Assembly: GCF_009905375.1 (NCBI RefSeq)
Contig: NC_133647.1
Coordinates: 50,030,506 to 50,094,505, forward strand
Direction: 5' to 3'
Length of the DNA: 64,000 nucleotides
From: Apium graveolens
Taxonomy: Eukaryota > Streptophyta > Magnoliopsida > Apiales > Apiaceae
Shown piece by piece: positions 22,751 through 34,492 of this stretch; position 1 is the first letter of the stretch; each line of letters starts with the position of its first letter. The notes beneath the pieces were generated by a model, which was not told the origin of the DNA, did no database searches, and saw nothing but the letters and a program-made list of their open reading frames with translations. A program made the position numbers and the translations under genes.

Positions 22751-24003
22751 GAAGCGCATAACTCGAGATTTTCAATTCACCCTGGAAGTACGAAGATGTA
22801 CCAGGATTTGAAAGAAAGTTATTGGTGGCCAAACATGAAGAAGGAAATTGCGGACTAGATAAGTAAATGTTATACGTGCTAAAGAGTCAAAGCGGAACAT
22901 CAAAGGCCGAGCGGATTGCTTCAGCCACTGGATATACCCGAATGGAAATGGGAGCATATAGCGATGGATTTCATGGTAGGATTACCTAACACCAAGTCAA
23001 ATCATGATGCGATTTGGGTAGTAATCGATCGGTTGACGAAGTCAGCACATTTCTTGTCGATAAATGAAAGGTTTTCGTTGGAAAAGTAGGTCAAATTCTA
23101 TTTGGATGAGATCGTGATGCGTCATGGGGTTCTCGTGTCTATCGTGTCTGATAGAGACCCAAGGTTTAACTCGAGATTTTGGTGACAATTCTATGATCAT
23201 TTGGGAAATAATTTAAAATGAGTATGGCATATCATCTGCAGACAGACGGACAAAGTGAAAGGACAATTCGGACAATTGAAGATATGTTGTGAACCTGCAC
23301 AATAGATTTTAAAGGAAAATGGGACGATCGTTTGCCCTTAATTGAGTTTTCCTACAACAACAGGTATCACGCAAGTATTGGCATGCCGCCTTATGAAGCG
23401 TTGTATGGAAGAAAGTGTAGGTCCCCTACTTATTGGGATGAAGTTGGTGAGCGCAAATTAATTGGCCCAGAGCTAGTTCAACAAACAAAGGAAAAGGTAG
23501 AGATGATTCGAAAGAGATTAATTGCAGCTCAAGATCGCCAAACAAAGTACACAAATCAAGAACGAAAAGATATGCAATTCGAATCTGGAGACAAAGTCTT
23601 GTTAAAGATATCTCTTTGGAAAGGTTTAACCCGATTCGGAAAGATAGGAAAGTTGAGTCCTAGGTATATTGGACCATTTTAAGTATTGCGTCGAGTTGGG
23701 AAAGTGGCATATGAGTTAGCGTTACCTCCGCAAATGCAACATCTGCACAATGTATTTCGTGTATCTCTTCTGAAGAAGTATAATGCTGATGCGAGCCATG
23801 TGATCGAGTTGGAACCAGTGGAAATCCAACCAGATTTGTCCTATATAGAACAGTCAGTCCGAATTTTGGACCGAAAAGAGAGGACGCTTAGAAATAAAGT
23901 TGTACCTCTAGTTAGAGTATTATGGAGAAATTCATTAGTCGAAGAATCGACTTGGGAATTAGAAAGCGAAATGAAAGAAAAGTATCCCCATCTATTTGCT
24001 TAG
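22751..24003 (+). pseudogene. Integrase and chromodomain of B
   Basis: A HHCC zinc domain is recognisable but broken ([14 protein letters not shown], then CYTC with a stop beside it at 22880). The catalytic core keeps [18 protein letters not shown] and TDGQSERT, giving the D, D and E positions. Stops are at 22856, 22880, 23087, 23183 and 23290, and a frameshift lies near 23215. The open stretch 23332-23682 carries the C-terminal GPF region, which ends in a TAA. After it 23686-24003 holds HNVFRVSLLKKY and a chromodomain ending EESTWELESEMKEKYPHLF. Chromodomains direct chromovirus integration to heterochromatin. Confidence 0.88.
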
Positions 24004-24030
24004 ATTAGATTCTGGGGACAGAATCCTTTT

Positions 24031-24043
24031 AAGGAGGGTAGAT
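24031..24043 (+). promoter_or_regulatory. Polypurine tract of B
   Basis: AAGGAGGGTAGAT abuts the 3' LTR. E has a closely similar tract (AAGGGGGGTAGAT) in a similar context, GAATCCTTTT versus GAATCTTTAT upstream. Confidence 0.9.
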
Positions 24044-27000
24044 TGTGATGACTGAGAATTTTGTGACATAATTAAGTGAATAAAGTATGTTTTATGTGAT
24101 GTGATTATAATTATGTGACTAAGTGCTGATTAATTGTCTTTTCTGTATATTAGAATATAGGAGCGTAGATAAAAACATTCCAATTTAAAGAGTCAACTTA
24201 GGAGTTAAGCTGTGTTGTCAGGCCGTCAGGTAGAACGGAACCCGTCCTAATAAGGAATTAAAGAATATAAAATGTGAATTATGCGTGATTGAATGAAATG
24301 AGTGTTTAAATAAAGTATTTCGTCCTAAGTGACGTGTCGATTGGTAAAGATGATGAGAAGCGTAATCGAAACGATGAGCGTCGGGCCGTTAGGCTGAACG
24401 TGACCCGGTACGCGTAGAAAATGATAAAGATTAAAGAGGGATAAATTCTATGATCAGACCTGAGTCGTTATGTGATTGAATATGTGTGATTGCTTGTCTG
24501 TGTGCATGACTGTGTGCTTTGTGACATTTTTATGAATTTAAAAGGAATTATGTGATTTAAATAAAGGTTTATTTATCCTTCGCGCATTTTTATAAAATTA
24601 TCCGAGTAAGATAAAAACATGGGATTTGTTTTGTTATCTTCATAGTAGTCCTAGAGACTTTTTAAAAATGATGAGTGGATTTATTTGGTGGTCTTTGCAT
24701 TTTAAATTGATTTTTATGTGGAAAATGTTATTATTAAGACGAGCTTGCGAAATTCATATAAAATCAACCGTCCGCTCAAAAATCTATTATGAGTAATGGT
24801 TGAAAAGCTAATTTCAAGATCTACGTGTTAAAATTGTCATTTGCACTAATTTTTGACTTTTCGAGAGAGATATATTTTATAATTGATTTTATGTATATTT
24901 GAATAAAAAGAAAGGATCAAATGAGCCAAAAAGGGATTTAGTAATGTACTAATTTGCCCTTGACTTTGATGGTGTATAAATTCATTCTCCCCCCCTTTTC
25001 CTTTCTTTTCCTGTGCACCCCATTTCCCCCTTCTCTCTTTCTTTTCTTTTTTTCCTTCACTCTCTCTCGACTACACACACACTCTCTCTCGGCTCTCCCA
25101 TCTCTCTCTCTTGCATGCAACACTCAAACCTCACTCACACTCAAATATATTACTCTTTTTAGTCTCTATTTTCGGTATACCTCTCAATTTCCATTTGCAT
25201 GTAAGTGTTGTATAAGTGTTTTGATGATTGATCACTATGGTTGTGTTCAAGGAAATTGATTTCTTGATACAAAACTATAAGAGTGAATCCAAGAATTTTG
25301 GGGTCATAAACTCGAGAGAAGACCCGTTGTGGGCTCTCTTAAGTTTGACCACCATCGGCTATGATCCAAGGAGAGCCGGTGGAGTTTTTACGATATGTTA
25401 ATTTGAATTTTAAAGCCTTGCATGTTCGGTTTTTGAAAAGATCAAAAGAGTTTTTGGTATTTCCTTTAAAACTTGAGTATGTGATTGAAAATGGATTTGT
25501 TTTGATTATGGATGTGTGTATAAGTTGTTTGATGATTAGGAGATTAAAATTTAAGGTTGCATGTTGAGTTTATAATTCGGCTTTGTGCTAATTAAAAAGA
25601 GGAATTTGATTTGATGAATTGATCTTAGTGTACACTAAGCTTATTTAGCATAAAAAGTGTTTGCATGTTAGTTTTAGAGAAAAATAAGTAGTGCATGTCA
25701 TTGTTGGATCCTTGAAATTGTAGATCATGTTTTAGCCGAATGAAAATGAGTTTAGAAGAGATTAATTTGATGATTAAGTGAATGCATGTTGATTGAATGA
25801 ATTGATTAAAGTTGCAGTCACTAGGAGATGCTTGGTTTTGGTGTTTAACGGATTGAATGACTAAATTAAGGACTAAAACAAGTGGGAAATGTGATATAAA
25901 ACCTTGCATGTCAAAATTTATCCTTGCATGCATGATTATTGGAAAACCCGAATGGGTCTTAGGTTTAAAAAGAGGAATTAAGTTGATTTCTTTGCTAATT
26001 ATCTTAGTGGCTAGTGAGAACTTGATTGCATGACAATGATTGGGTGGTGTTTGTGTTTGAACTTGTATAGTTAGAAGAAGATGTTGATTTTCGAGATTAT
26101 GATTCGGATTTTTGATTAAAAAGGATGAAGTTTAATTACGTAAATGACCCTTGTGATTTGCATTAGTTGTGTTTGATTATATGAGATTGAAATTGAATAT
26201 ACATGGTTGTGTTTTATGTGTATGGTCGAATGATATATAAGTAGAAAAGTGACTGATTTGGTTCCAAAACCTTGTTAAATGATTGCATGTGAAATCCTAG
26301 GAGATATGTGATTCATTTGTGTGATTGGTTGTTGTTATGGTTCGAATTAAGAAATAAAAGAAAAAGGGAATTTAATCGTTTGTTATTAAAAAGAGCTCTA
26401 AGTGATAGTTATGGTCGTAAAGGTTTGGTTGTGAATAAATCATGTACTCGTAAGAGTTATATTAGTGTGATTTGAGAAATAGCTAAGGTTAAGCAAGTAC
26501 GCTTCGATTGTTAAGTATATAAGGATATAAAAGTTACGAGAAAGGAATGTACTATGTGTTATGTGCTTATGTGTATAATTTATATTCGTATACTCGAGTC
26601 AAGGATATAATCGAGTTATCGTATTGAGTGATCGTTCTGGGAACGAGAGTTGAGAAACTGTTTTGGTTTTATTGTAAATGCGGAGCGTGAGGGCATTCAG
26701 GCTAGGAAAGGAAAGGATATACTAGGTGGCAGTAGTTTAATCTTCAGGAAAGCAAATTCAGGCAAGTAACTTTGATTACTTGTGTAAATGATTATAAAGA
26801 GAATGTTGTTCATACCATGTAGAGTATTGAACTGTTTAATTAGTGAAACCCTGATATTGATTTGAGAAACCCTGCCTTTGATCTTGATAAACTATTATTG
26901 ATAAGCTTATTGATTCAACCCTTTGATAATCTGTCCTTTCTCTTCAAGTTATTAAGCCATGAATCGTATTGAACCCTATAATTATCCTTGTGAACCCTGT

Positions 27001-28275
27001 TTAATGATACTTTATTTCCTAATCACCCTATTGATCCCTAGACATATGTTGATCCTTCTAACTTAAATGCCTTGTTATCCTTGATACAGAATCCTTAAGA
27101 ATTGTTCCTTGTTTATCCTTGAATCACTCCCTGAACTTTGTTTTTCTTAAAATTTGACTTAAGAATGAGTTTCGACTCGAAAGAGTCTGAATGATTTCAT
27201 ATTCTTGGTAATGATAAAATGAATTTTTGAAAACCTATTTGTTTTTCCAACTCATGGTTTTCCAAATGAATTCTTGATGGATTGGAATGGGACATAAGAG
27301 GCTAGTGGGACTAGTCCAGTCATGGTAAGAGACTAGCGGGGCTAGTCCAACTTAAGGCTGAAATTATGCCGATTGGTACCTTAAAGACCGGATGGAGGTT
27401 GGTACGGGATGATCACCCGTATTATAATGAAATGGAAAGATAAAGTGATCCAATCAAGGATTCTAAATAATTATTTAAATGGGAACTGAAACTTTATGTT
27501 CAGTAAATTGATTCTTGAAAATGAAAATGGTTTATATTGTTTTGAAAAGAGTTGATTATGTTGATGTGAAGCTTAAAGCTCGAGAACCCTGATTCTTAAA
27601 TCTGTTGATCATATGATTGATTCCATATAATGAAATACTGTTGCTTTCCTCCTTCTTGAAAGATCTATTTTGATCCTTTAATGATTTGTGATGATTGTCG
27701 GCTTTCCTCCTGCATTGAGCCTTATTTCTTGAAAGCCCCACATTATCCTTCAAACCTTTCCTTAACGCAAAAGCTGGAAATCTGCCACCTAGAACAAATA
27801 AAGTAGAATGCCCTGAGTTTGGTAAAGTATAATGTGATTTGATATCATAGAACTGCTTTATAGTTACTTGCTGAGTATTATACTCATATGTTTTGTTTTA
27901 ATCTAACCATGGCAGTTAAGCAAGAAGATGGCCAGGCTTAGGCGCATTGCTCGTAAGAGCGTACCTGGTGGTCCCTACCGTATTGATGGCTTCCGGTTGC
28001 TAGAGCAGGTAGTGGTATTTTTGAGTGAACTCGCGCCTAGAAGAAAATCTGTAAAGATACAATGGGTTATCTGTCGGTTCCCAGCCGGAATTGATATTGT
28101 TTATTTAATAATATTTTGGGGTGTAAGATATATCTTATGATTGGTAGTTGTAATCTTGTCTCATACTTTATCCTGTTGATCCTGTTAGTAGTTAATCGGG
28201 GTTTATGCTTATTTAATTATTAGATTAAAGGTGTGTGAGTCCTCATTTCCTAACCCCGAGATTGAGGGCGTCTCA
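24044..28275 (+). repeat. 3' LTR of B
   Basis: This 4,232 bp uninterrupted copy serves as the reference for the split 5' LTR. It starts TGTGATGACTGAG and ends GGGCGTCTCA, so its last bases differ from the CGTCACA of the 5' LTR. It repeats the TATA and pyrimidine tract (about 24973-25110), the paired GGCTAG words (about 27297-27340) and the exon-1 ORF (27928-28050). Confidence 0.95.
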
Positions 28276-28280
28276 TCTTG

Positions 28281-28534
28281 AGTTATGCTCGTCAGAATTA
28301 GGCGATTCAACTACCCACGCAAAGCTAACGAGATGCTCTACAAATTTAGAATGGCCTAGGCTTCTAATTCTGATCTCTTTTCAGCATTTTTCTTTGAAAA
28401 TCTTCTTTCTTCATTTAACTGATGCCTGAAATGCACAAACACAAAAACACATCAAAATACCAACAACTTAAGTCCAAAACACCAACTTAAGCCTGAAATG
28501 AAGCGTTCCAAGTAGATATAAAATCCACTTATCA
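28281..28534 (-). repeat. 3' LTR of A, inner part
   Basis: This is the last 254 bp of the left LTR of A, resuming at AGTTATGCTCGTCAG and ending TTATCA, where the minus-strand LTR begins TGATAAGTGG. It aligns with 33776-34031. Confidence 0.93.
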
Positions 28535-28547
28535 CACCCCCAAACTT
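28535..28547 (-). promoter_or_regulatory. Polypurine tract of A
   Basis: On the minus strand AAGTTTGGGGGTG directly precedes the LTR start. This fixes the orientation of A and identifies the left LTR as the 3' LTR. Confidence 0.88.
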
Positions 28548-30107
28548 GAATCGATGCTTATCCTCAGGCATAAACAGACTCAAAACTACAAAACAACCTA
28601 ATGCATGAATGCAACTACGTGAGTGCAACTAAATGATAATGCAATCGATCCCCTCAGAATAATCATAACCAAATGAATAAGATGATGCCTTTAAAAATAT
28701 AATGACTCAAAACAGAGCTCGAATAAATCTCACAAACCAACTCACAAACCAGAAACGTGCGTGTGTGGGATGCTTAACAGATATACTTTCGATACTACAT
28801 CATTAACCATAACTTATCTATCATCAAAACAATCACAATTTTATAACTAGAATAGACGTTAAACGCATAATGACTCACAACACCTTCATTTTACTAGAGT
28901 TATACAAGGATTCATGCTATTATTGAACACATAACAAATATGCTTACTTGATCATGCAATGAATGAGGTCCATAAAAGACTTATGCAATAATACCCATGT
29001 AGCGAGCATTAGGTTAGCGGATCCCAATCTATAAAAGCCTTAGATCACTAGGCATAAAGTCCCCTAGAACTTAATAACTCGAGTATTAAATAGCTCACTC
29101 TTGATCAATTATGCATAAACACATACTTTTTTTTTCTCTTTTCTTTCTTCTTTTTTTTTCTCTTTTTTCTTCTTTTTTCAACAATTTTTAAATGAGTGTG
29201 TTTCGCTCCATCTCATTCAACCCTAGACTACTCATAAAAATGTGAGCCGGCTACTAACCATTTGACGCCTAGCCTTATTCACAACTAGCAATGAAATCTA
29301 AGTTTTTCTCCAAATAAAAAAATCAGTGTTTTTACGCCATTACGGGAATATCAAAAATTTTAAATATAAACAAGTGATTAAATCTCAACAACAAACAAGT
29401 ATGATCATGATCTAGATCAAAAGCAACCTTATAAGACTTTGTGAAAATATTTGTTTCTGGAAAGCAAATCAATTCATTAGGACTTAAACATCCCTCTATT
29501 CGTCATCACTACACTCACATCAACATCAACCAATTAATCATAAATACCCCAACCTAAGGGATCATTTTATATGCATGTAAATGCAACTACATGGACTCAC
29601 GTAATAACACGAACAAAAATACAAACAAATATGTCCTAAATGAACAATCATGCAAAAATACGAATGAAATACAACTAAACATGCAACAAGAATCTATATG
29701 AATTTATATGGACACACACAAACTAATCCTTACATTATCACCCTCAAACTTAAAATTTTCAATATCCTCATTGAAAGAAATAATAAGGATTTCAGGCATA
29801 CCTAGTCGTTAGAAAGATCACCCTCTTCGGGTGAAGGATCAGGTAGTCAATCAACCTCGACATCAGTGTCTCGGGAAACAGTACCGAGAGCGTGTGTCAA
29901 ATCTTCAGCACAACATTTGTGGATTTCATGCATGGCCTCAATATACCGAATCAACCTTCTATGTTGCCCATCACCAACACCAGTCCTATCAACTGCCCGT
30001 GGTGCATGAGAGGGACCATCTGTAAGCACAAGAGAAACCGGCCGGTCACCCTCTACATCATCAAAAGTATATCCCAACCCCTTGTCAGGGGGTGCACCTA
30101 AGAATGT
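28548..30107 (-). other. 3' region of A, mostly non-coding
   Basis: These 1.5 kb between the protease remnant and the polypurine tract should hold pol in a full Athila element, but I see no RT, RNase H or integrase. A long pyrimidine run (29127-29180) reads as a purine run on the element strand. A 76-residue open frame on the minus strand (30077-29847, containing ALGTVSRDT) is near the inner edge; its origin is not clear. The rest shows nothing recognisable. Confidence 0.5.
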
Positions 30108-31123
30108 AAGTCAAGTGATCTGGTAGTGGGTTGAGCTCAAGTGTGGGAGCATCTTCAATAGACGGCTCGAGACGCTCTAGAGAAATTTTTAGCTCTGCTA
30201 ACCCTAGAGAATCGAATGGCATATCCAACTTCATCTTTCACGGAGGTGCATTTAAATACTGCAGTTGCTCTACCCTCTTCTTCATCTTTACTATCAAATT
30301 CCCCTGTTAAGGTATCTGGCTTTGGCAATTACTCAAGCTCCAAATTCATGACAGAGTCTACCCACTCTATTTCAAAGCACTCCTCTTTAGCTGTGGATAA
30401 CTTTATTACCTTGAACACATTAAAAGTGACCTTCTGATCATGAACCATCATCGTAAGCTCTCCTTTTTACACATCGATCATAGTTCGGCCTGTAGCCAAG
30501 AATGGTCTTCCCAAGATGATGGGAATCTTCTTATCTTCCTCGAAACCAAGAATTACAAAGTCGGCAGGGAAGATGATTTTATCCACCTTGACCAAGACAT
30601 CCTCCACTATACCTCGTGGATAAGCGATGAAACGATCATCTAGTTGTAATGACATGTATGTTGGTTTCAGATCAGGCAGACCAAGCTTCTTGAAGATAGA
30701 CAAGGGCATCAAATTGATGCTAGCTCCCAAATCACACAAACACTTGTCAAACGACAAGTTTCCGATGGTGTAAGGAATAGTGAAGCTTCCAGGATCTTTA
30801 AGCTTCGGAGGCAACTTCTGTTGCAACACAGCACTGCATTCCTCTGTAAGAGCAACGGTCTCTAAGTCAAGGAGCATCATTTTCCAAGAGAAAATACCTT
30901 TCATAATCCTCACATAGCCAGGCATCTGTTTAAGAGTTTCAGCGAAAGGTATGTTGATATGAAGTTTCTTGAACACCTCGAGAAACTTGGGAAATTGCTT
31001 ATCCAACTTCTGCTTTTGCAACCTTTTTAGGAGAATGAGTTGGAGGATAGACCTGTTTCTCCCCTGTATTACCCTCAGGAGGAGTGTGTTCCACAGTTTT
31101 CTTCCTTGGTTCCACCTTGGCAT
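30108..31123 (-). pseudogene. Protease region of Athila-like element A
   Basis: Reading leftward from about 31030, the frame gives QKLDKQFPKFLEVFKKLHINIPF, then the aspartic protease motif CDLGASINLMPLSIF. KLGLPDLKPT, YPRGIVEDVLVKV and IILGRPFLATGR follow, a series typical of Athila-clade protease. The strong frame ends at 30467. Beyond it a decayed stretch to about 30108 (QKVTFNVFK and EECFEIEWVDS in shifted frames) matches the usual protease-RT linker, and then similarity ends. The protease would have cut Gag. Confidence 0.8.
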
Positions 31124-31541
31124 CCTTCAGCACTTTTTCTTCATCCACAACTACATTTTCTGAAACTTGAGATTTTTCAGGGGTTGCAACCTTTCCAGAC
31201 CTCAAGATGATGGCATTCAACTGTTCTTCAACTTCCCTCTTGCCTGTATTGGCTTTTGTATTATTAGGAAGCATTCCTGGTGGTCGATTCAATAAGGCAT
31301 TAGCAATTTTCCCTATTTGGTTCTCTAGAGTCTTGATAGAATCAGCCTTGCTTTGACATATAAGAGCCTGGTTTTTGATCATTAGCCTCAACTCCTCCAA
31401 TTCAGATTTTTCATTCGAATATAGACCTGCACCTCCATGAATTTGTTGTTGAAGTTGGAGTTGTTGTCTTGGTGTAAATTGTTGCTGAAAACCAGGAAGA
31501 TTGAATTGCTTGTTTCCAAACTGCTGGAACGGTTGTTGCAT
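30999..31541 (-). pseudogene. Gag C-terminal region of A
   Basis: The open frame starts in a Gln-rich part (MQQPFQQFGNKQF, FTPRQQLQLQQQ), followed by a probable coiled coil (NEKSELEELRLMIKNQALI; KTLENQIGKIANAL). A Lys/Glu/Pro-rich tail ends near 31000, where the frame overlaps that of the protease. This arrangement is normal for Athila gag. A stop and frame change separate it from the capsid frame at 31644. Confidence 0.75.
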
Positions 31542-31643
31542 CGCATTCTGATTGTTGCTCCAGCTGAAGTTAGGATGATTCCAGTTGTCAGGATGATAAG
31601 TGTCTGGAACTGGTTGCTGCGGTCACTGAAAGTTGCTCAGAAA

Positions 31644-32447
31644 CTAAGTTGATTCACTAGATATAGAACATTGCTCCTTCGCATGTGAACCTGCACACAG
31701 CTCACAAACTCTGGTTATCTGATTAACACCATAGTTAGCCAGAGAATCGATCTTCATAGACAACGCCTTTAGTTGAGCAGTGATAGCCGTAGTTGTATCC
31801 ACTTCAAGAACTCCCGATACCTTGCCCTGTGGCAATCTCTGGGCTGGATATTGATATTCATTAGCAGCCATCAGTTCAATTAGATCATAAGCTTCCTCAT
31901 AGCTCTTTGCCCATAATGCTCCACATAATGCTGCATCGAGTATGGGTCTTGACTGTGCTCCCAACCCATTATAGACGCAATTTATGATCATCCAATCAGG
32001 CATTCCATGATGAGGACACTTCCTAAGCATCTCCTTGTAGCACTCCCAAGTTTCACATAAAGATTCTCCCGTTTGCTGTGCAAATTGAGTAAGAGCATTC
32101 CTTATTGCAGCTGTCTTCGCCATAGGGAAAAATTTAGTGAGAAACTTTTGAGCAAGATCTTCCCAAGTAGCAATCGAACCAGCTGGTAGAGAGTGAAACT
32201 GATACTCAGACACACCATTGAACCTGAAGGTGTCGCAAATCTCTTTGAAATCCCTAATGTGCGTTTTGGGATCTTCCATTGGAGCACCCCCAAACTGAAC
32301 TGAGTTCTGCACCATCTGAATTATGTCAGGCTTGATCTCGAAGGTATTAGCTGTGATAGTTGGCCTGACAATTCTAGATTGAATGTCATTGATCTTGGGT
32401 TGAGAAAAATCCATCAAGGATTTCGTTCGTGCTGTTGGATCTTCCAT
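31644..32447 (-). pseudogene. Gag capsid of A
   Basis: The frame starts at the ATG at 32447 (MEDPTARTKSLMDF). I chose this ATG over one 108 bp upstream because the conserved start is here, about 115 bp after the primer site. The capsid contains FGGAPMEDPKTHIRDFKEICDTF, then WEDLAQKFLTKFFP and ESLCETWECYKEMLRKCPHHG, all typical of Athila-type gag. A CX2CX3HX4C knuckle, CELCAGSHAKEQC, is near the end (about 31710-31670). The frame stops at 31644 within SSEST, and gag continues in the next frame. Confidence 0.85.
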
Positions 32448-32560
32448 TATAATGAGTACCTGAAACACAAACAAGTAAACCGTGAAAGTAAAAGAATCTG
32501 AGTCAATGAACTTTAGCAACCACTGATGACAAACACATAAACTAAAAATTAACACTGAGT

Positions 32561-32577
32561 CCCCGGCAGCGGCGCCA
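32561..32577 (-). promoter_or_regulatory. Primer-binding site of A
   Basis: On the minus strand TGGCGCCGCTGCCGGGG lies 6 bp after the end of the 5' LTR. It resembles the TGGCGCCGTTGCCGGGGA site that many Athila-type elements use, complementary to the 3' end of tRNA-Asp, with one difference. Confidence 0.85.
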
Positions 32578-32583
32578 TAAACT

Positions 32584-34031
32584 TGTTAGGGAAAAAACAC
32601 GCGCTAAAATTCACGCAAGTATACGCGTTCGCAAGTAGTATAAGATATAAATCAAATTCGTTCCCAGAGAGACTGGTTTAGGTTAAGTTCAATTTATGCA
32701 CTTATGCAACAATGGTATGGCTATCATTCAATGCTAAGACAATTAACAAATTGGATTTTGATTAAATTAAGAGATTATACTAAATAGCATTAACTAGGAG
32801 AATTGAGGTTGAATTACTTATATGAGACAAACATGTGATTCTAACTTCATTACTACTTCATTCAAAGTCATTGTTCTTAACCTTAGCATGCAGTGGTGAT
32901 GACACTAATCAAATAACACGAAACTAGTAAACACCAACTTTCGTTGTACGAATACCCTACTACCAAGCATCCACAAAAGAGATAGAAGTTGAATAAACAC
33001 CAAATATATTGAGACCCTATATGTCTATAGAATTTGACAATATAAAGGTTTAATGTGCAAGTTATTTATCGTGATTACATAGGGCAAGTAAGATGGTTAA
33101 AATTACCTATGAATCATGCATAATAAATACATGAACATATGCTAGCATGACAAGTTCTAAACCTCTATATTCACTTTCCCTTCAACAGAAATTAACACGC
33201 TATCTTATATGTTAGCTACACACATAAGTGGAGTAAGCACAACCAATACTAGGATTTCAATCAATCACCACACACCAAGATATTGGAACAAATTAATTAT
33301 AGAAATCCATAAGTAAATTCGTTAGAACCCTGCGATAATGATTAGTTTATAACCGAACTCATCGTCACCAGGTGTCCAATGAAAGCATGATAATAAACAA
33401 TATAAGAGTACTAGGGTTCAAAGATAAATCGAAAAAAGCATCCAAGTATCAACTATATTAAATGAAATAAAAGTCTTCTTCTTCGTAGCCTTCTTGTGCT
33501 CTCTAGGTCTTCTTATTGCTCTCCCAGGTCTCCTTGTTGTTAAAAACATCTTTTTATGGGTATATATAGGCTCCAGGATGACAAGGACTCTCAAAATCTT
33601 CAATTTCGACTAAATTCAGGATTCTGGTGCAGAAACCGGGCGCGGGCGCGCTGCTTTCGGGCGCGGGTTGGGGCGCGCTGAAATAGTGTTTTCAGCGGTG
33701 CGGGCGCGCTGGTTCTGGCGCGATCGCGCTAACATTCTGGAAAAATTCTGACAATTCTTCTTTTGGTCGTATCTTGTGTTTTGCTCGTCAGAATTAGGAG
33801 ATTCAACTGCCCACGTGAAGCTAACGAGATTCGCTACAACTTTAGAATGCCCTAGGCTTCTAATGATGATCTTTTTTTAGCATATTTCTTTAAAAAGCTT
33901 TTTTCTTCTTTTAACTGATGCCTGAAATGCACAAACACAAAAACACATAAAAAATACCAATAACTTGAGTCCAAAACTCCAACTTAAACCTAAAATAAAG
34001 CGTTCCAAGTAGATATAAAATCCATTTATCA
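32584..34031 (-). repeat. 5' LTR of A
   Basis: The 1,448 bp intact LTR starts on the minus strand with TGATAAATGG (34031) and ends CCCTAACA (32584). A minus-strand TATA box is at 33561-33570. A GC-rich patch at 33636-33730 (repeated GGCGCG words) lies upstream of the TATA box in the direction of reading. Confidence 0.94.
33561..33570 (-). promoter_or_regulatory. TATA box in the 5' LTR of A
   Basis: CCTATATATA on the minus strand, about 465 bp into the LTR, is conserved in the other LTR. It is the likely promoter of A. Confidence 0.55.
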
Positions 34032-34036
34032 ATGAT

Positions 34037-34492
34037 GCCATCAATAATATATATAAAGCACAAATCAAGGCCTTACACAACTATGGAAAGGCACTTCAAA
34101 TCATATTGAATGGACATCAAGACAAAATAATGAAGATAGTGAGGTAAAAGATGGATCAAATCATCCCTTCTCAAACTGAGATCAAAACCAAATTCTTCAA
34201 TTTTTCTAATCAGATTTCAAGGTATGATCTGAGTGGAGTGGAGATAAGTGTCAAGAATCTCAAGACCTCATTTATGGCCCTGAATGCACAAGTTCAACAT
34301 CAATCATTAATTCTAATAATACAAGACTGAAGCTGGATCAAATGTACTCTAGCAAATACACTCCTTCAGCCTTGCTCATGGATGAAATTAAAAAGGTTGT
34401 ACAAGATACTTTTGGGGTTTCTACTTCCTCTACATCTCAATCCTCATCCACGCTGCAAGTTCAAGAACTGCAACACCAGGTATCTTCCCTTC
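34037..34492 (+). pseudogene. SIRE-like 3' extra ORF, part 2 (element D1)
   Basis: After removal of A the frame continues from ELYD into AINNIYKAQIKALHNYGKAL without a shift, then meets a TAA near 34146. The next parts (SQTEIKTKFFNFSNQISRYD; later VVQDTFGVSTSSTSQSSS in another frame) are helical and Ser-rich. The frame at the right edge reads QHQVSSLQ and is cut by element E at 34493. Confidence 0.6.
34488..34492. repeat. Target-site duplication of element E
   Basis: CCTTC at 34488-34492 is repeated at 44192-44196. Removing E and one copy joins the D1 frame as VSSLQSSIDSLSAQVQ. Confidence 0.95.

Larger units (their letters stand above)
6657..28275 (+). mobile_element. Element B: Tekay/Del-type chromovirus
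   Basis: B is a plus-strand Ty3/Gypsy element of about 14.3 kb without nested C. Its LTRs are about 4.2 kb (24044-28275, and 6657-8243 plus 15574-18214). It has a tRNA-Met primer site, gag with zinc knuckles, protease, RT, RNase H, integrase and a C-terminal chromodomain. Long LTRs, tRNA-Met priming and a chromodomain together point to the Tekay/Del clade. The coding region has more than ten stop codons and two or so frameshifts, so this copy is dead. The first 400 bp of the two LTRs differ at about 16 sites by hand count. Confidence 0.93.
5469..34031 (-). mobile_element. Element A: Athila-like non-autonomous LTR retrotransposon
   Basis: A is a minus-strand Ty3/Gypsy element of about 6.9 kb once the nested B (with C) is removed. 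Its right (5') LTR is 32584-34031. Its left (3') LTR is 5469-6656 plus 28281-28534. It has a GGCGCC-type primer site, gag with a CCHC knuckle, and an Athila-type protease with CDLGASIN. No RT, RNase H or integrase is present between the protease and the polypurine tract. It must therefore have depended on proteins of a relative. The LTR pair differs at about 12 positions in the first 230 bp by hand count, making A the oldest of the datable copies here. Confidence 0.9.
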
